64,000 nt of DNA, taken from contig CANNBV010000002.1 of the NCBI GenBank assembly GCA_947502975.1, positions 935,251 through 999,250 on the forward strand, written 5' to 3'. The translations under genes and the position numbers were made by a program. Each line of letters starts with the position of its first letter. Within the stretch, counting starts at the first letter, position 1. The notes beneath the pieces are model-generated. The model worked only from the letters and a program-made list of their open reading frames with translations. It was not told the origin of the DNA and searched no databases. Of the stretch, positions 1 to 9,393 are shown piece after piece. The DNA is from an uncultured Flavobacteriaceae bacterium (GTDB taxonomy: Bacteria; Bacteroidota; Bacteroidia; Flavobacteriales; Flavobacteriaceae).

Positions 1-93
1 TTTAGTAAGAGTTGATTGTGCTATGATCTTATTAAAAGATAAGACCATAAAGGCAATGAAAGCTATATAATGTATAGTTTGTTTTTTTCTCAT
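1..93 (-). CDS. Secreted protein, N-terminal fragment cut by window edge
   Basis: An open frame reads leftward from an ATG at 93 to the window edge, giving 31 residues. They are MRKKQTIHYIAF, then a hydrophobic stretch ending at an AQS site, which is a typical Sec signal peptide with predicted cleavage after Ala25. Nothing of the mature protein is visible, so no function can be given. It lies downstream of htpG on the same strand, beyond the htpG terminator, so it is probably a separate transcription unit. Confidence 0.55.
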   Translation of the reverse strand, partial: MRKKQTIHYIAFIAFMVLSFNKIIAQSTLTK

Positions 94-156
94 GAGAATA
101 AACAGCTGTTAAATATGATATTACAGATATAAAGGTAGCTTATTGTTATATAATAA

Positions 157-187
157 AAAAACCACCCTGCTTTCACAAAGTGGTTTT
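157..187 (-). terminator. Terminator after htpG
   Basis: An inverted repeat pairs AAAACCAC with GTGGTTTT around a 15-base loop, about 50 bases beyond the htpG stop. Read on the minus strand it ends in a T-run. It fits a Rho-independent terminator. Confidence 0.7.
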
Positions 188-235
188 AAGTTTATATGGA
201 TAAGGTGCTGAAACAAGTTCAACATGACAATACGT

Positions 236-2146
236 TTACTTTATCATATCGTAACTACGTTTGATGAAGTTTGTTAGTTCTTCACCTTTTAATAAGCCTT
301 GTGATAATCTTGCCAAATCTAAACTTTGATTAATTAAACGCTCTTGTTTTTTCTTAGTTTTAGTGTTTAAAATTTCACCAACTAGATCAGAGTTTGTATT
401 GACTATCAAGTTGTACATTTCTGGCATGCCTCCCATGCCAAACATACCGCCACCACCTGTTTGTTGCATCTCTTTCATACGACGCATGAATTCTGGTTGT
501 GTAATGATAAATGGGGAAGCATTACTGTCCATAGCTTCTAATTGAACCATAAATTTTTCAGAAGGAATTACTTCTTTCAATAATTCATCTAAAGTTTTCT
601 TTTGATCTTCATCTAATTTAGAAATTTTAGTATCATCTTTCTTAATCAAATTATCAATATGATCGCCATCAACACGTGCAAAAGAAATCTTTTCTTTTGT
701 GGTTTCTAACTTCTGAATTAAATGTGAAACGATAGGAGAATCTAATAGTAGCACCTCATAATCTTTAGCTTTTGCAGCCTCTATATAACTGTGTTGTGCA
801 TCTTTATCAGAAGCATATAGAATCACTAATTTGTCATCTTTATCAGTTTGATTTGCTTTAATCTTATCATATAATTCTTGATACGTATAATATTTACCAT
901 CCACTGTTGGGTACAAAGCAAAGGCATCTGCTTTTTCGAAGAATTTTTCTTCTGAAAGCATTCCGTACTCAATAACGATTTTAATATCATTCCATTTAGA
1001 TTCAAAGTCCTCACGATTGTTGTTGAATAAAGATTTTAATTTATCAGCAACTTTTCTGGTGATGTAAGATGATATCTTTTTTACTGCACCATCAGCTTGT
1101 AAATATGAACGCGATACATTTAACGGAATATCTGGAGAATCAATCACACCACGTAACATGGTTAAGAACTCAGGGACAATACCTTCAACATTATCAGTTA
1201 CAAAAACTTGATTTTGATACAACTGAATTTTATCCTTCTGGATTTGCATGTCGTTAGACATTTTTGGGAAGTATAAAATACCAGTTAAGTTAAAAGGATA
1301 ATCAACATTTAAGTGAATGTTGAATAATGGCTCTTCAAATTGCATTGGATACAACTCTCTGTAGAAGTTACTATAATCTTCATCTTGTAACTCTGTTGGT
1401 TGTTTTGCCCAAGCAGGATTTGGGTTATTTATAATATCATCCACAGTAATTTGACGATGAGATTCTGTAGTTTCTTTACCGTCTTTATCTGTAGTAGTTT
1501 GTGGTTCATGCTCTGGATCGTTGATCTCTTTGGTTCCAAATTTAATTGGAATAGGCATAAACTTGTTGTACTTGTTTAATAACTCACGAATACGAGATTC
1601 TTCTAAAAACTCGGTAGAGTCTTCAGCTATATGAAGAATGATTTCTGTACCTCTTTCTGTTTTTTCTGCAGACTCTAAAGTAAACTCAGGAGAACCATCA
1701 CATGTCCAATGTGCAGCTGCTTCATCTTTAAAAGACTTGGTGATGATTTCAACCTTTTCTGCTACCATGAAAGCAGAATAGAAACCAAGACCGAAATGAC
1801 CTATAATTCCAGAATCTTTTGCAGAGTCTTTATATTTATCTAAAAACTCTTCTGCTCCAGAAAATGCTACTTGATTAATATATTTTTCAACCTCTTCGGA
1901 TGTCATACCTAAACCTTGATCTATAATGTGAAGTTTTTTACCGTCTTTATCAATTTTAACTTCAATTTGTGGGTTGCCATATTCTACTTTAGCGTCTCCA
2001 ACATTAGTCAAATGCTTTAGTTTAAGTGTTGCATCAGTTGCATTACTAATTAACTCACGTAGAAAGATTTCGTGGTCGCTGTATAAGAATTTTTTAATTA
2101 ACGGAAAGATATTTTCTACCGATACATTAATATTTCCTTTTGTCAT
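236..2146 (-). CDS. htpG: Molecular chaperone HtpG (Hsp90 family)
   Basis: HtpG is the bacterial cytosolic Hsp90, an ATP-dependent dimeric chaperone that remodels client proteins. The N-terminal GHKL ATPase domain is clear: the helix with FLRELISNATDA, the DQGLGM loop and the glycine lid GHFGLGFYSAFMV. The middle domain includes NVSRSYLQ and the C-terminal dimerisation part is complete. An upstream in-frame ATG at 2167 exists, but it lies inside a dispersed palindrome. The start at 2146 (MTKGNINVSVENIFPL) matches the usual N-terminus of family members. About 636 residues, normal length. A methionine/glycine-rich segment (GGGGMFGMGGMPEM) lies near the C-terminus. Confidence 0.96.
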   Translation of the reverse strand: MTKGNINVSVENIFPLIKKFLYSDHEIFLRELISNATDATLKLKHLTNVGDAKVEYGNPQIEVKIDKDGKKLHIIDQGLGMTSEEVEKYINQVAFSGAEEFLDKYKDSAKDSGIIGHFGLGFYSAFMVAEKVEIITKSFKDEAAAHWTCDGSPEFTLESAEKTERGTEIILHIAEDSTEFLEESRIRELLNKYNKFMPIPIKFGTKEINDPEHEPQTTTDKDGKETTESHRQITVDDIINNPNPAWAKQPTELQDEDYSNFYRELYPMQFEEPLFNIHLNVDYPFNLTGILYFPKMSNDMQIQKDKIQLYQNQVFVTDNVEGIVPEFLTMLRGVIDSPDIPLNVSRSYLQADGAVKKISSYITRKVADKLKSLFNNNREDFESKWNDIKIVIEYGMLSEEKFFEKADAFALYPTVDGKYYTYQELYDKIKANQTDKDDKLVILYASDKDAQHSYIEAAKAKDYEVLLLDSPIVSHLIQKLETTKEKISFARVDGDHIDNLIKKDDTKISKLDEDQKKTLDELLKEVIPSEKFMVQLEAMDSNASPFIITQPEFMRRMKEMQQTGGGGMFGMGGMPEMYNLIVNTNSDLVGEILNTKTKKKQERLINQSLDLARLSQGLLKGEELTNFIKRSYDMIK

Positions 2147-2162
2147 GATAAATAGTGTATTT

Positions 2163-2186
2163 GTCATTCCTGCGAAGGCAGGAATC
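2163..2186. repeat. Dispersed palindrome, ATTCCTGC family
   Basis: This 24-base palindrome centres on ATTCCTGCGAAGGCAGGAAT and is directly upstream of htpG. The exact reverse complement recurs at 56819-56842, and a degenerate form occurs at 3782-3799. It can form a hairpin and looks like a small REP-like intergenic repeat. Confidence 0.8.
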
Positions 2187-2189
2187 TAA

Positions 2190-2771
2190 TTAATCTTAAA
2201 TTTAATTTCTGTGTAAGAGCGAGACAAAAAAAGTACCAAGTCTTAAAATATGACAAACTGGCACTATAATTCTATTATTATTAGGTTGAGTTTGTAAATT
2301 GTACAAAAGGCAAAATATAAATGCAAGTGATAGGAAAGTTACATCATTAACCAATACGTTATAATGCTGAGCTGAAATACAACTATTATCATCAAAATAT
2401 AAATAAAAAAGGCGTTTACTTTTATGTCTTTCATTGTAGTAGTAAGGTTTAAATTATTAATAGTTTTCACTTTGATTGTTTTTGTTTGCTGTAAAACTAT
2501 ATTCTATGCCTTAAAAAAAATAAAGAAGTACTGTGAAAGGGAAAAAATGGACTTGAAGCGGAATATTATCTTTTCTTTTTTATTGTATAACGTTAAAAGT
2601 CTAACTTATACTGTAAACTCAAGTTATTTGATTTAGTAACACATACGCTTGAAAGGGAATAAAATCTAGATGTTATCCTAGTATTGAGTGTTAAATTTTA
2701 AAATCTATTTACACAGATGGGTTTTTAAAAATGAAAGTTTATATTTACTTTAGATATAAAACGAAAGTAAG
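2190..2771. other. Intergenic region, no convincing gene
   Basis: About 580 bases separate the divergent htpG and fabH genes. A 70-codon open frame (2424-2636, plus) is mostly hydrophobic and Lys/Ile-rich. It has no recognisable domain and no clear ribosome binding site, and I do not call it. AT-rich DNA at about 2740-2765 (TATATTTAC) may hold the fabH promoter. I see no RNA gene. Confidence 0.4.
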
Positions 2772-3779
2772 ATGTATAATTCTAAAATAATTGGTCTTGG
2801 TAAATATGTGCCAGATAATGTGGTAACAAATGATGATCTGTCAAAAATGATGGATACCAATGATGCATGGATTCAAGAGCGTACAGGTATTAAAGAACGT
2901 AGATGGATCAAAGAAGGCTCTGAAGATACATCAGCAGTTATGGGGGCAAAAGCTGCCAGAATTGCTATTGAGCGTGCAGGGCTAACAAAAGATGATATTG
3001 ACTTTATTGTTTTCGCTACCTTAAGTCCAGATTACTATTTCCCAGGTTGTGGTGTGCAAATTCAGCATATGCTAGATATGCCCACAATAGGTGCGTTAGA
3101 TATTAGAAATCAATGCACAGGATTTGTATATGCGGTTTCTGTTGCTGACCAGTTTATTAAAACAGGGATGTATAAAAATATATTGGTAATTGGTGCTGAA
3201 TTTCATTCTGGAGGTTTAGAAAAATCAACACGAGGACGTAATGTTACCGTGATTTTTGGAGATGGAGCAGGAGCAGCAGTTATGACCCGAACTAAAAATA
3301 ATACTAAAGGGGTGTTATCGTCTCATTTGCATTCTGAGGGTAAATATGCTGAAGAATTGGTGGTTGAAGGCCCAAGCATAAAGCATTGGGTACCTGAAAT
3401 TTTAGAAGCTAATGATCCCAATGATACAACATATTATCCATACATGAATGGACAATTTGTATTTAAGCATGCTGTAGTACGTTTTAGTGAGGCGATTATT
3501 GAAGGATTAAAAACTAATAATTTACAGAAAGAAGATATTGATATGTTGATTCCTCATCAAGCAAATTTGAGAATTTCGCAATTTATCCAAAAGAAGTTTG
3601 GATTGCGAGATGATCAAGTATTCAACAATATTCAAAAATATGGAAATACAACGGCTGCATCAGTGATTATTGCTTTAACAGAAGCATGGGAAGAAGGAAA
3701 AATAAATGAAGGAGATACTGTTGTATTAGCTGCTTTTGGTAGTGGTTTTACTTGGGGCAGTGTAATTATAAATTGGTAA
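2772..3779 (+). CDS. fabH: 3-oxoacyl-ACP synthase III (KAS III)
   Basis: KAS III condenses an acyl-CoA primer with malonyl-ACP to start fatty acid synthesis in the cytosol. The 335-residue protein has the family's length and catalytic triad: Cys115 in NQCTGF, His262 in IPHQANLRI and Asn292 in YGNTTAAS. The C-terminal glycine loop FGSGFTWGS is present. Housekeeping fabH in this phylum often sits with plsX and rpmF. This copy stands alone between terminators, so it may be a second KAS III homologue, for instance one with a different primer preference. The ketosynthase assignment is firm; the exact role is less so. Confidence 0.9.
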   Translation: MYNSKIIGLGKYVPDNVVTNDDLSKMMDTNDAWIQERTGIKERRWIKEGSEDTSAVMGAKAARIAIERAGLTKDDIDFIVFATLSPDYYFPGCGVQIQHMLDMPTIGALDIRNQCTGFVYAVSVADQFIKTGMYKNILVIGAEFHSGGLEKSTRGRNVTVIFGDGAGAAVMTRTKNNTKGVLSSHLHSEGKYAEELVVEGPSIKHWVPEILEANDPNDTTYYPYMNGQFVFKHAVVRFSEAIIEGLKTNNLQKEDIDMLIPHQANLRISQFIQKKFGLRDDQVFNNIQKYGNTTAASVIIALTEAWEEGKINEGDTVVLAAFGSGFTWGSVIINW

Positions 3780-3781
3780 AT

Positions 3782-3799
3782 TTCTGCGAAAGCAGGAAT
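3782..3799. repeat. Degenerate copy of the ATTCCTGC palindrome
   Basis: TTCTGCGAAAGCAGGAAT begins two bases after the fabH stop and matches one arm and most of the other arm of the palindrome at 2163. Confidence 0.5.
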
Positions 3800-3806
3800 A
3801 AAAAAC

Positions 3807-3850
3807 AAAAATCCGAAACCGGTATAATTTATACAGTTTCGGATTTTTTA
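3807..3850 (+). terminator. Terminator after fabH
   Basis: The stem AAATCCGAAAC pairs with GTTTCGGATTT and is followed by a T-run, about 30 bases after the fabH stop. Classic Rho-independent structure. Confidence 0.85.
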
Positions 3851-3973
3851 ATGCTATTAATCAACTTATTCAATTAACACAAATTTTGAAAAGAGAAGCT
3901 CTTATGGCTTAGTTGGATGATAATAGCAAAATAGATGTTGACTTGGTATTTTAATCCAGTTCATATGAAAACA

Positions 3974-4002
3974 AAACTCGAAATTCAAAAAATTTCGAGT
4001 TT
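3974..4002. terminator. Second hairpin between fabH and the receptor gene
   Basis: The 12-base arms AAACTCGAAATT and AATTTCGAGTTT flank a short A-rich loop. It is nearly symmetric and could terminate in either direction. No gene lies between it and the fabH terminator, so it may be a leftover of a lost gene. Confidence 0.55.
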
Positions 4003-4165
4003 AAATGTATCATGATACATTAACCGTTCAATAAAATGTTTTTAAAGCGACTAACTCAAATAATTATCAAATACGGTTTTTGGTGTTTATATAACGTTTA
4101 GAGTCAAAAATTATTGCGATAGTTTTATGATTTTAACATTTTTAACAAATATTTAATAAAAACCA

Positions 4166-4193
4166 AACCCCCAAAGTGTACACTTTGGGGGTT
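4166..4193. terminator. Terminator after the outer membrane receptor
   Basis: A perfect 28-base palindrome, with AACCCCCAAAGTGT as one arm, lies about 60 bases past the stop of the minus-strand receptor gene and is flanked by A/T runs. It probably acts in both directions. Confidence 0.8.
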
Positions 4194-4253
4194 CTATTTA
4201 ATAATCTAAATATAACACTAACCATCAACTATTATCAGATTATTAAAATATTT

Positions 4254-6743
4254 TTAGAAAAAGCCACCGCTTCCTTGTTTTGTATTATCGTCTCTTTGTT
4301 TTCTGCGTAATGCACGGTATTTACCACCACCAAATCGGTAGGATAACGCTATGTTCCAAGTATTACTTTCCCAGTTAAATGCACCAACTGCCGGATATGG
4401 AGAAACAGCGTCAAACTCGAACTTCATTGTATTAAATATGTCACTGTAATTAAAACTTAAAGTTGCTCTTTGTTGTTCTAAGAAAGAATATCTTACCCCT
4501 GTATTTACCATAAACATGGGTTTTCTAGTAAACTGTATGCCTTTTTCTTCTCCTCTATACATCGTAAATAGTGAAAAATTTAATTTTTTAGATGCCTTAA
4601 AGTTGTTGAATAATCTTAAATTCCAAACTACATTATTAACAGTAGTAGTATTAGTGACAATATCATCTTCTGTGGCAGTCGTAATATCGTCTGCAATTAC
4701 AGATTCTGTAATGCCCTTTTGCTGTTGTGAATACAAATCGAAACTACCATTTAAACTCCACCATTTGGTTGGTCTGTAATTGCTAGACAGTTCAACACCA
4801 AAAGCTGTAGTATTATCAAAATTATCAAAAGATAATATTGCATTTGCGGCTGGAACGTTACTTCTGTCTATGCGCACATATCGGTTAATATTATCTTGAA
4901 TTAATCTTCCAAAAACACCAGCAGTAATAGTCCCTTTTTTCAGTTTGCGTGTATAATTTAACTCTGCAGAATTAGTAAATTGTGGTAATAATTCTGGGTT
5001 TCCAAAGGATGATACTCTTGGCGTACTCCATTCTCTAATAGGATTGACTTGTTGTAAACCAGGCCTATCTACACGTCTGCTAGCACTAAATTGATACGTA
5101 TTTTTATCCGAAGCTTTATAGCTTACAAAAATTGATGGATACACTTGAAAATACTCATTGTCAAAAGGATTAGCCTGAGTTGTATTATTATCAAAAAGCT
5201 GAATTGCATTTGCATCTTCCATAACTTGTTCGAATCGAGCGCCGACTTGATAATTCCATTTGTCGTTAATTGTTTTTCCAAAAGTTACATAAGCTGAAAA
5301 TATGTCTCGATTATATTCAAAGTCGGTACTTGGAGTTGCAATAACATTACCATTATTATCAAAAGTTTGTCCACTAGATTGATAATCAATATCAGAATTA
5401 AAAAAGCGAGCTTCTAAACCCAATTCTAGTTTAGTTTTGTCATCAATAGGCTTTACATAATCAACATTTACAAAAGTTTGCTCTCTTTCTGTATCTACTT
5501 GATCAATATAATTTGGAGGGAAAGTGAAGTTAACGAAGTCAAAGTTTGCAAGTTCATCATTATCAAACTTATTGTGGTCAACTTCAATATCTAAAGTTTC
5601 ATCTTCTTCCTCATTGAAATAGTGTTTATAAGCAATGTTATACTGACTTGAAATATTATCTGTAGCATTACTAAACAATTGGGCTTGTTCTAGCACTCCA
5701 GGAAATGTAATGTCTGTAATACCAAAACCATCTCCATTAAATGTATTTTGATTAGTAAACACCGAAATGGTATTCTTATCATTTAAATAAAAATCTAAAC
5801 CAAACTTGTATAAATGAGATTTATTATTGTTACCAAATTTAAAATCCTGTCGTGAATCATCATCTAAACGCGTAATGCCACCAAAATTATCATACTTACC
5901 AATATTGTTACCGTAATTACCATAAAAATTAAACTTTCCATTACGGTAGTTCATATCAATTGAACTATTAAACTTTGCAAAAATTTCTTTAGTAACGCCT
6001 ACGTTTAAGTTTCCATTAAAACCTAACTTGGTGTTTTTATGCAATTTAATATTGATGATCCCACTCATACCCTCAGGATTATATTTTGCTGAAGGATTAG
6101 TAATTAACTCAATAGACTTAATGGATGTTGAAGGTATTTGTCTCAGCAATTGAGCAACAGGCACATTACTTAATTTGCCGTCTACCATAACACGAACATT
6201 TTCGTTACCTCTTAAGCTAATGTTTCCAGTTTGCTGATCTACATTTACCGATGGTAAATTATTCATAATATCACTAGCTGTAGGGCCAGCAGTGGTAAGG
6301 TCTTTTCCTACTGTAATAACCTTTCTATCTACTTTTTGTTGAATGGTAGAAACCTCAGCAACTACTGTTACCTCGTCAAGGCTTTCCAATTCTTCTTCTA
6401 GATAAATGTCTCCGAGGTTTACATTATAATTTCCCCTTTTTAAGGTAACTGTGCGATTGTAAGTTTTGTATCCAATATATTGAATGCTAACGGTAACACT
6501 ACCTTCTTCAATTTTTTCAATTTTAAAAGATCCATTGTCTAGTGTTATTCCACCTGTTAATGTTTCCCCTTTAGAATCTTTAATAACTATATTTACATAA
6601 GGTAAGGGGGCTTTAAGTTTTGCGTCTAATACTCTACCTGAAATGGTGCCTTTTTTGGCATCATCGGGTTCAGGTGAATTTGCATAAGCTGGTAATGATA
6701 AAAAAGCAAATAATAGTATGCTTAATGAAAGAAATTTTTTCAT
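4254..6743 (-). CDS. Outer membrane beta-barrel protein with carboxypeptidase-regulatory domain
   Basis: 829 residues. A signal peptide (MKKFLSLSILLFAFLSLPAYA) is followed by a carboxypeptidase-regulatory-like beta-sandwich at about residues 33-115 (GTISGRVLDAKLKAPLPYVN). A plug-like domain at about 140-235 contains the pattern ISLRGNENVRVMVDGKLS. The rest is a long beta-barrel ending in a C-terminal Phe. This architecture belongs to the TonB-dependent-like outer membrane beta-barrel family that is abundant in Bacteroidota. No SusD partner gene is adjacent, so a glycan-uptake role is not indicated and the substrate is unknown. It has its own terminator and is divergent from the next gene. Confidence 0.88.
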   Translation of the reverse strand: MKKFLSLSILLFAFLSLPAYANSPEPDDAKKGTISGRVLDAKLKAPLPYVNIVIKDSKGETLTGGITLDNGSFKIEKIEEGSVTVSIQYIGYKTYNRTVTLKRGNYNVNLGDIYLEEELESLDEVTVVAEVSTIQQKVDRKVITVGKDLTTAGPTASDIMNNLPSVNVDQQTGNISLRGNENVRVMVDGKLSNVPVAQLLRQIPSTSIKSIELITNPSAKYNPEGMSGIINIKLHKNTKLGFNGNLNVGVTKEIFAKFNSSIDMNYRNGKFNFYGNYGNNIGKYDNFGGITRLDDDSRQDFKFGNNNKSHLYKFGLDFYLNDKNTISVFTNQNTFNGDGFGITDITFPGVLEQAQLFSNATDNISSQYNIAYKHYFNEEEDETLDIEVDHNKFDNDELANFDFVNFTFPPNYIDQVDTEREQTFVNVDYVKPIDDKTKLELGLEARFFNSDIDYQSSGQTFDNNGNVIATPSTDFEYNRDIFSAYVTFGKTINDKWNYQVGARFEQVMEDANAIQLFDNNTTQANPFDNEYFQVYPSIFVSYKASDKNTYQFSASRRVDRPGLQQVNPIREWSTPRVSSFGNPELLPQFTNSAELNYTRKLKKGTITAGVFGRLIQDNINRYVRIDRSNVPAANAILSFDNFDNTTAFGVELSSNYRPTKWWSLNGSFDLYSQQQKGITESVIADDITTATEDDIVTNTTTVNNVVWNLRLFNNFKASKKLNFSLFTMYRGEEKGIQFTRKPMFMVNTGVRYSFLEQQRATLSFNYSDIFNTMKFEFDAVSPYPAVGAFNWESNTWNIALSYRFGGGKYRALRRKQRDDNTKQGSGGFF

Positions 6744-6848
6744 TGTGATTGATTAGTTTGATTGATGATGTTTGTTTACAGTTAACAAATAGACGCCTCT
6801 TTTGTAATTATGTTACTCGTTTTAACAAAAAATTAATTTTTTTAACAT

Positions 6849-7211
6849 ATGAAGAAGAAAACTTTGGTGCTTGGCGCCTCATTAAAACCGAATAGATATT
6901 CAAATTATGCTATACAAAGATTGGTAGCTAATAATGTAGATACAGTAGCTTTTGGATTGAAAAACGGAGAAGTTTCAGGAGTAAATATTGATACTGAATT
7001 ACTAGCTTATGAAGATATCCATACCGTTACTTTGTATTTAAATCCCAAGAGACAAAAGGAGTACTACAATTATATTACTTCCTTAAAACCAAAGAGAGTG
7101 ATTTTTAATCCAGGAACCGAAAACCCAGAATTGTATCAAATTTTGAAAGACAATACTATTGAATTTGAAGCGGCATGTACTTTAGTGTTACTTTCTACGA
7201 ATCAGTATTAA
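6849..7211 (+). CDS. CoA-binding domain protein (Rossmann fold)
   Basis: A 120-residue single-domain protein. The nucleotide-binding loop near the N-terminus (TLVLGASLKPNRYSNYA) and the later FNPGTENPEL segment match the small CoA-binding family (YccU-like). These proteins are thought to bind CoA or a related nucleotide; the biological role is not established. The last 24 bases overlap the 3' end of the convergent symporter gene. Confidence 0.85.
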   Translation: MKKKTLVLGASLKPNRYSNYAIQRLVANNVDTVAFGLKNGEVSGVNIDTELLAYEDIHTVTLYLNPKRQKEYYNYITSLKPKRVIFNPGTENPELYQILKDNTIEFEAACTLVLLSTNQY

Positions 7212-8642
7212 ACCTAAAAGTGTAATTAAACCATTTAGGGGTAGTATTTCCCAATGAAATTGATACTTACCTATGATATTTTCTGGTAGAGATGTAATCA
7301 CAAAACTTATGATGATAGAAAGCAAAGCCACTATCCAAGCATAGTTGTCTTTAATTCTATATTTTGTTAGAATACCAAATGCAAACAAACCTAGTAAAGG
7401 CCCATAAGTAAATGTTGCAAACTTAAATAAGTTACTTACTACATTTCCTTCAAGATAATTAAAAACAATTACAACAATTATAAGAAGTAATGAAACCCCA
7501 ACATGTACTTTTTTACGTAAAGGTTTCTGTTGTTCTTTAGGTTTTTTTTGAATGTCTAGAAAGTCAACCGAAAAAGAAGTAGTGAGTGATGTTAAAGCGC
7601 TATCTGCACTAGAATAAGCTGCTGCAATTAATCCAATAATAAAAGTAACAGCTAAGGCATTACCAAGACCTTGATTCATTGCGATTTCAGGAAAAAGTAG
7701 ATCAGTTCTCGTTCTTCCGTCCACAACAGGAATGTCTAATCCAAAATTTTCGGCATAAATAAAAAGTAAAGCACCAAGAGAGAGAAAAACAAAGTTAACC
7801 ACAACCAATAGGCTAGCCATAGCAAACATATTTTTTTGTGATTCTCTGTTATTCTTGCAGGTTAAGTTTTTTTGCATCATATCTTGGTCCAGTCCAGTCA
7901 TAGCTATAGCTATAAATATGCCACCAATAAAGTATTTCCAGAAATATGTAGTGGTATTAGGATCATCAAAAAAGAAAATTCTACTTTTTTTAGAAAAAAC
8001 ATCAGATGATAATGCTTCAGTAAACGACCAATCTAGCTTTTCATTTATTAAAAAAATAGCAACTAAAACAGCGGTTAACATTGCTAGAGTTTGAATCGTA
8101 TCAGTCCAAATAATAGTTTTTATACCACCACGATTAGTGTATAGCCAAATAAGCAAAATAGAAATAACTACAGTAGCCCAAAACGGAACTCCAATGCGTT
8201 CAAAAACTATATATTGCATAGCTAGAGCTACTAAAAATAGTCTGAAAGAAGCTCCAGTTACCCTAGAAAGTAAAAAGAAGAACGCACCAGTTTTATAACT
8301 CACAACGCCAAAACGTTGTTCTAAATATTCGTAAATAGAAGTTACGTTTAGTTTATAATACAACGGTAATAAAACGGTAATAATTATAATATAACCAACA
8401 AAAAAACCAAATACACCTTGCATGTATGCGAACTGTTGTCCACCAATCATTCCAGGTACAGATATAAAAGTTACTCCAGATAGGGAAGCTCCAATCATAC
8501 CAAAAGCTACCAAGTACCATGGTGCAGATTTATTGGCTTTAAAAAAAGCATCATTAGTATCTTCTTTACCTGTGAAATAGGAGATAACAATTAATACAAC
8601 AAAATAGGCAGCAACTAAAAGTAGAATTTGTATGGCACTCAT
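7188..8642 (-). CDS. Sodium:solute symporter family transporter
   Basis: 484 residues, strongly hydrophobic with about 13 membrane segments, in the inner membrane. Family features include YFTGKEDTNDAFFKANKSAPW after the first helix, GMIGASLSGVTFISVPGMIG in the second, and AAYSSADSALTSLTTSFSVDF, whose Ser-rich segment corresponds to the Na2 site of LeuT-fold symporters. The substrate cannot be read from the sequence; relatives carry sugars, sialic acids or other organic anions. It overlaps the convergent CoA-binding gene by 24 bases at the 3' end. Confidence 0.9.
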   Translation of the reverse strand: MSAIQILLLVAAYFVVLIVISYFTGKEDTNDAFFKANKSAPWYLVAFGMIGASLSGVTFISVPGMIGGQQFAYMQGVFGFFVGYIIIITVLLPLYYKLNVTSIYEYLEQRFGVVSYKTGAFFFLLSRVTGASFRLFLVALAMQYIVFERIGVPFWATVVISILLIWLYTNRGGIKTIIWTDTIQTLAMLTAVLVAIFLINEKLDWSFTEALSSDVFSKKSRIFFFDDPNTTTYFWKYFIGGIFIAIAMTGLDQDMMQKNLTCKNNRESQKNMFAMASLLVVVNFVFLSLGALLFIYAENFGLDIPVVDGRTRTDLLFPEIAMNQGLGNALAVTFIIGLIAAAYSSADSALTSLTTSFSVDFLDIQKKPKEQQKPLRKKVHVGVSLLLIIVVIVFNYLEGNVVSNLFKFATFTYGPLLGLFAFGILTKYRIKDNYAWIVALLSIIISFVITSLPENIIGKYQFHWEILPLNGLITLLGLILIRRK

Positions 8643-8767
8643 AAAAATTATAATTTCAAGTTTTCAAAATACAACTATTAAGGCATAAAAAACAAACACA
8701 CTTATGTATATTTAAAAGAGTTCACTAAAATTAGTGAAATTCATGTCTAAACTGTAATTTCGCAGCT

Positions 8768-9385
8768 ATGGAATTTTCTTCAAAATTGTTAGAAAATGCG
8801 GTAAATGAAATGTCGCAATTGCCTGGTATAGGCAAACGTACAGCGTTGCGTTTGGTGCTCCATATGTTGCGACAACCGAAAGCGCAAACTAATGCATTAT
8901 CACAAGCATTACTTAATATGAGAACAAATATTAAGTTTTGTAAATCCTGCAATAATATTAGTGATGTAGAGTTATGTGAAATATGTGCGAATCCTAATCG
9001 TGATAATCGAGTTATTTGTGTAGTTGAAGATATTAGAGATGTTATGGCCATTGAAAATACAAGCTCTTTTAAAGGCTTATATCATGTTTTAGGAGGTAAA
9101 ATTTCCCCAATCGATGGTATTGGTCCGCATGACTTAAATATTAGTACTTTGGTTAAAAAAGTAAAGTCTGGTGAAGTCAAAGAAATTATTTTCGCTCTAA
9201 GTTCTACAATGGAAGGCGATACTACTAATTTTTATATTTTTAAACAGATTCAAGAGTATAACGTTACCACATCAACAATAGCTCGAGGTATATCGGTTGG
9301 TGATGAACTAGAATATACAGACGAAGTCACATTAGGAAGAAGTATTCTTAATCGTGTTCCTTTTGAATCCTCTCTCAAACTGTAA
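8768..9385 (+). CDS. recR: Recombination mediator RecR
   Basis: RecR works with RecO (and RecF) to load RecA on SSB-coated DNA during gap repair. The 205-residue protein has the N-terminal helix-hairpin-helix ([17 protein letters not shown]), the four-Cys zinc finger ([16 protein letters not shown]) and the Toprim domain ([14 protein letters not shown], then [12 protein letters not shown]). A -7-like element, TAATTTCG, ends only five bases before the ATG, so the mRNA may have almost no leader. The next gene starts eight bases after the stop, suggesting an operon. Confidence 0.96.
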   Translation: MEFSSKLLENAVNEMSQLPGIGKRTALRLVLHMLRQPKAQTNALSQALLNMRTNIKFCKSCNNISDVELCEICANPNRDNRVICVVEDIRDVMAIENTSSFKGLYHVLGGKISPIDGIGPHDLNISTLVKKVKSGEVKEIIFALSSTMEGDTTNFYIFKQIQEYNVTTSTIARGISVGDELEYTDEVTLGRSILNRVPFESSLKL

Positions 9386-9393
9386 TTACAATA

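Noticed and set aside
2424-2636. 70-codon plus-strand open frame between htpG and fabH
   Set aside because: Low-complexity Lys/Ile/Phe sequence, no ribosome binding site, no domain; typical of chance frames in AT-rich DNA.
8731-9051. 106-codon open frame antisense to recR
   Set aside because: It lies fully within recR, whose own product is unmistakable; a shadow frame.
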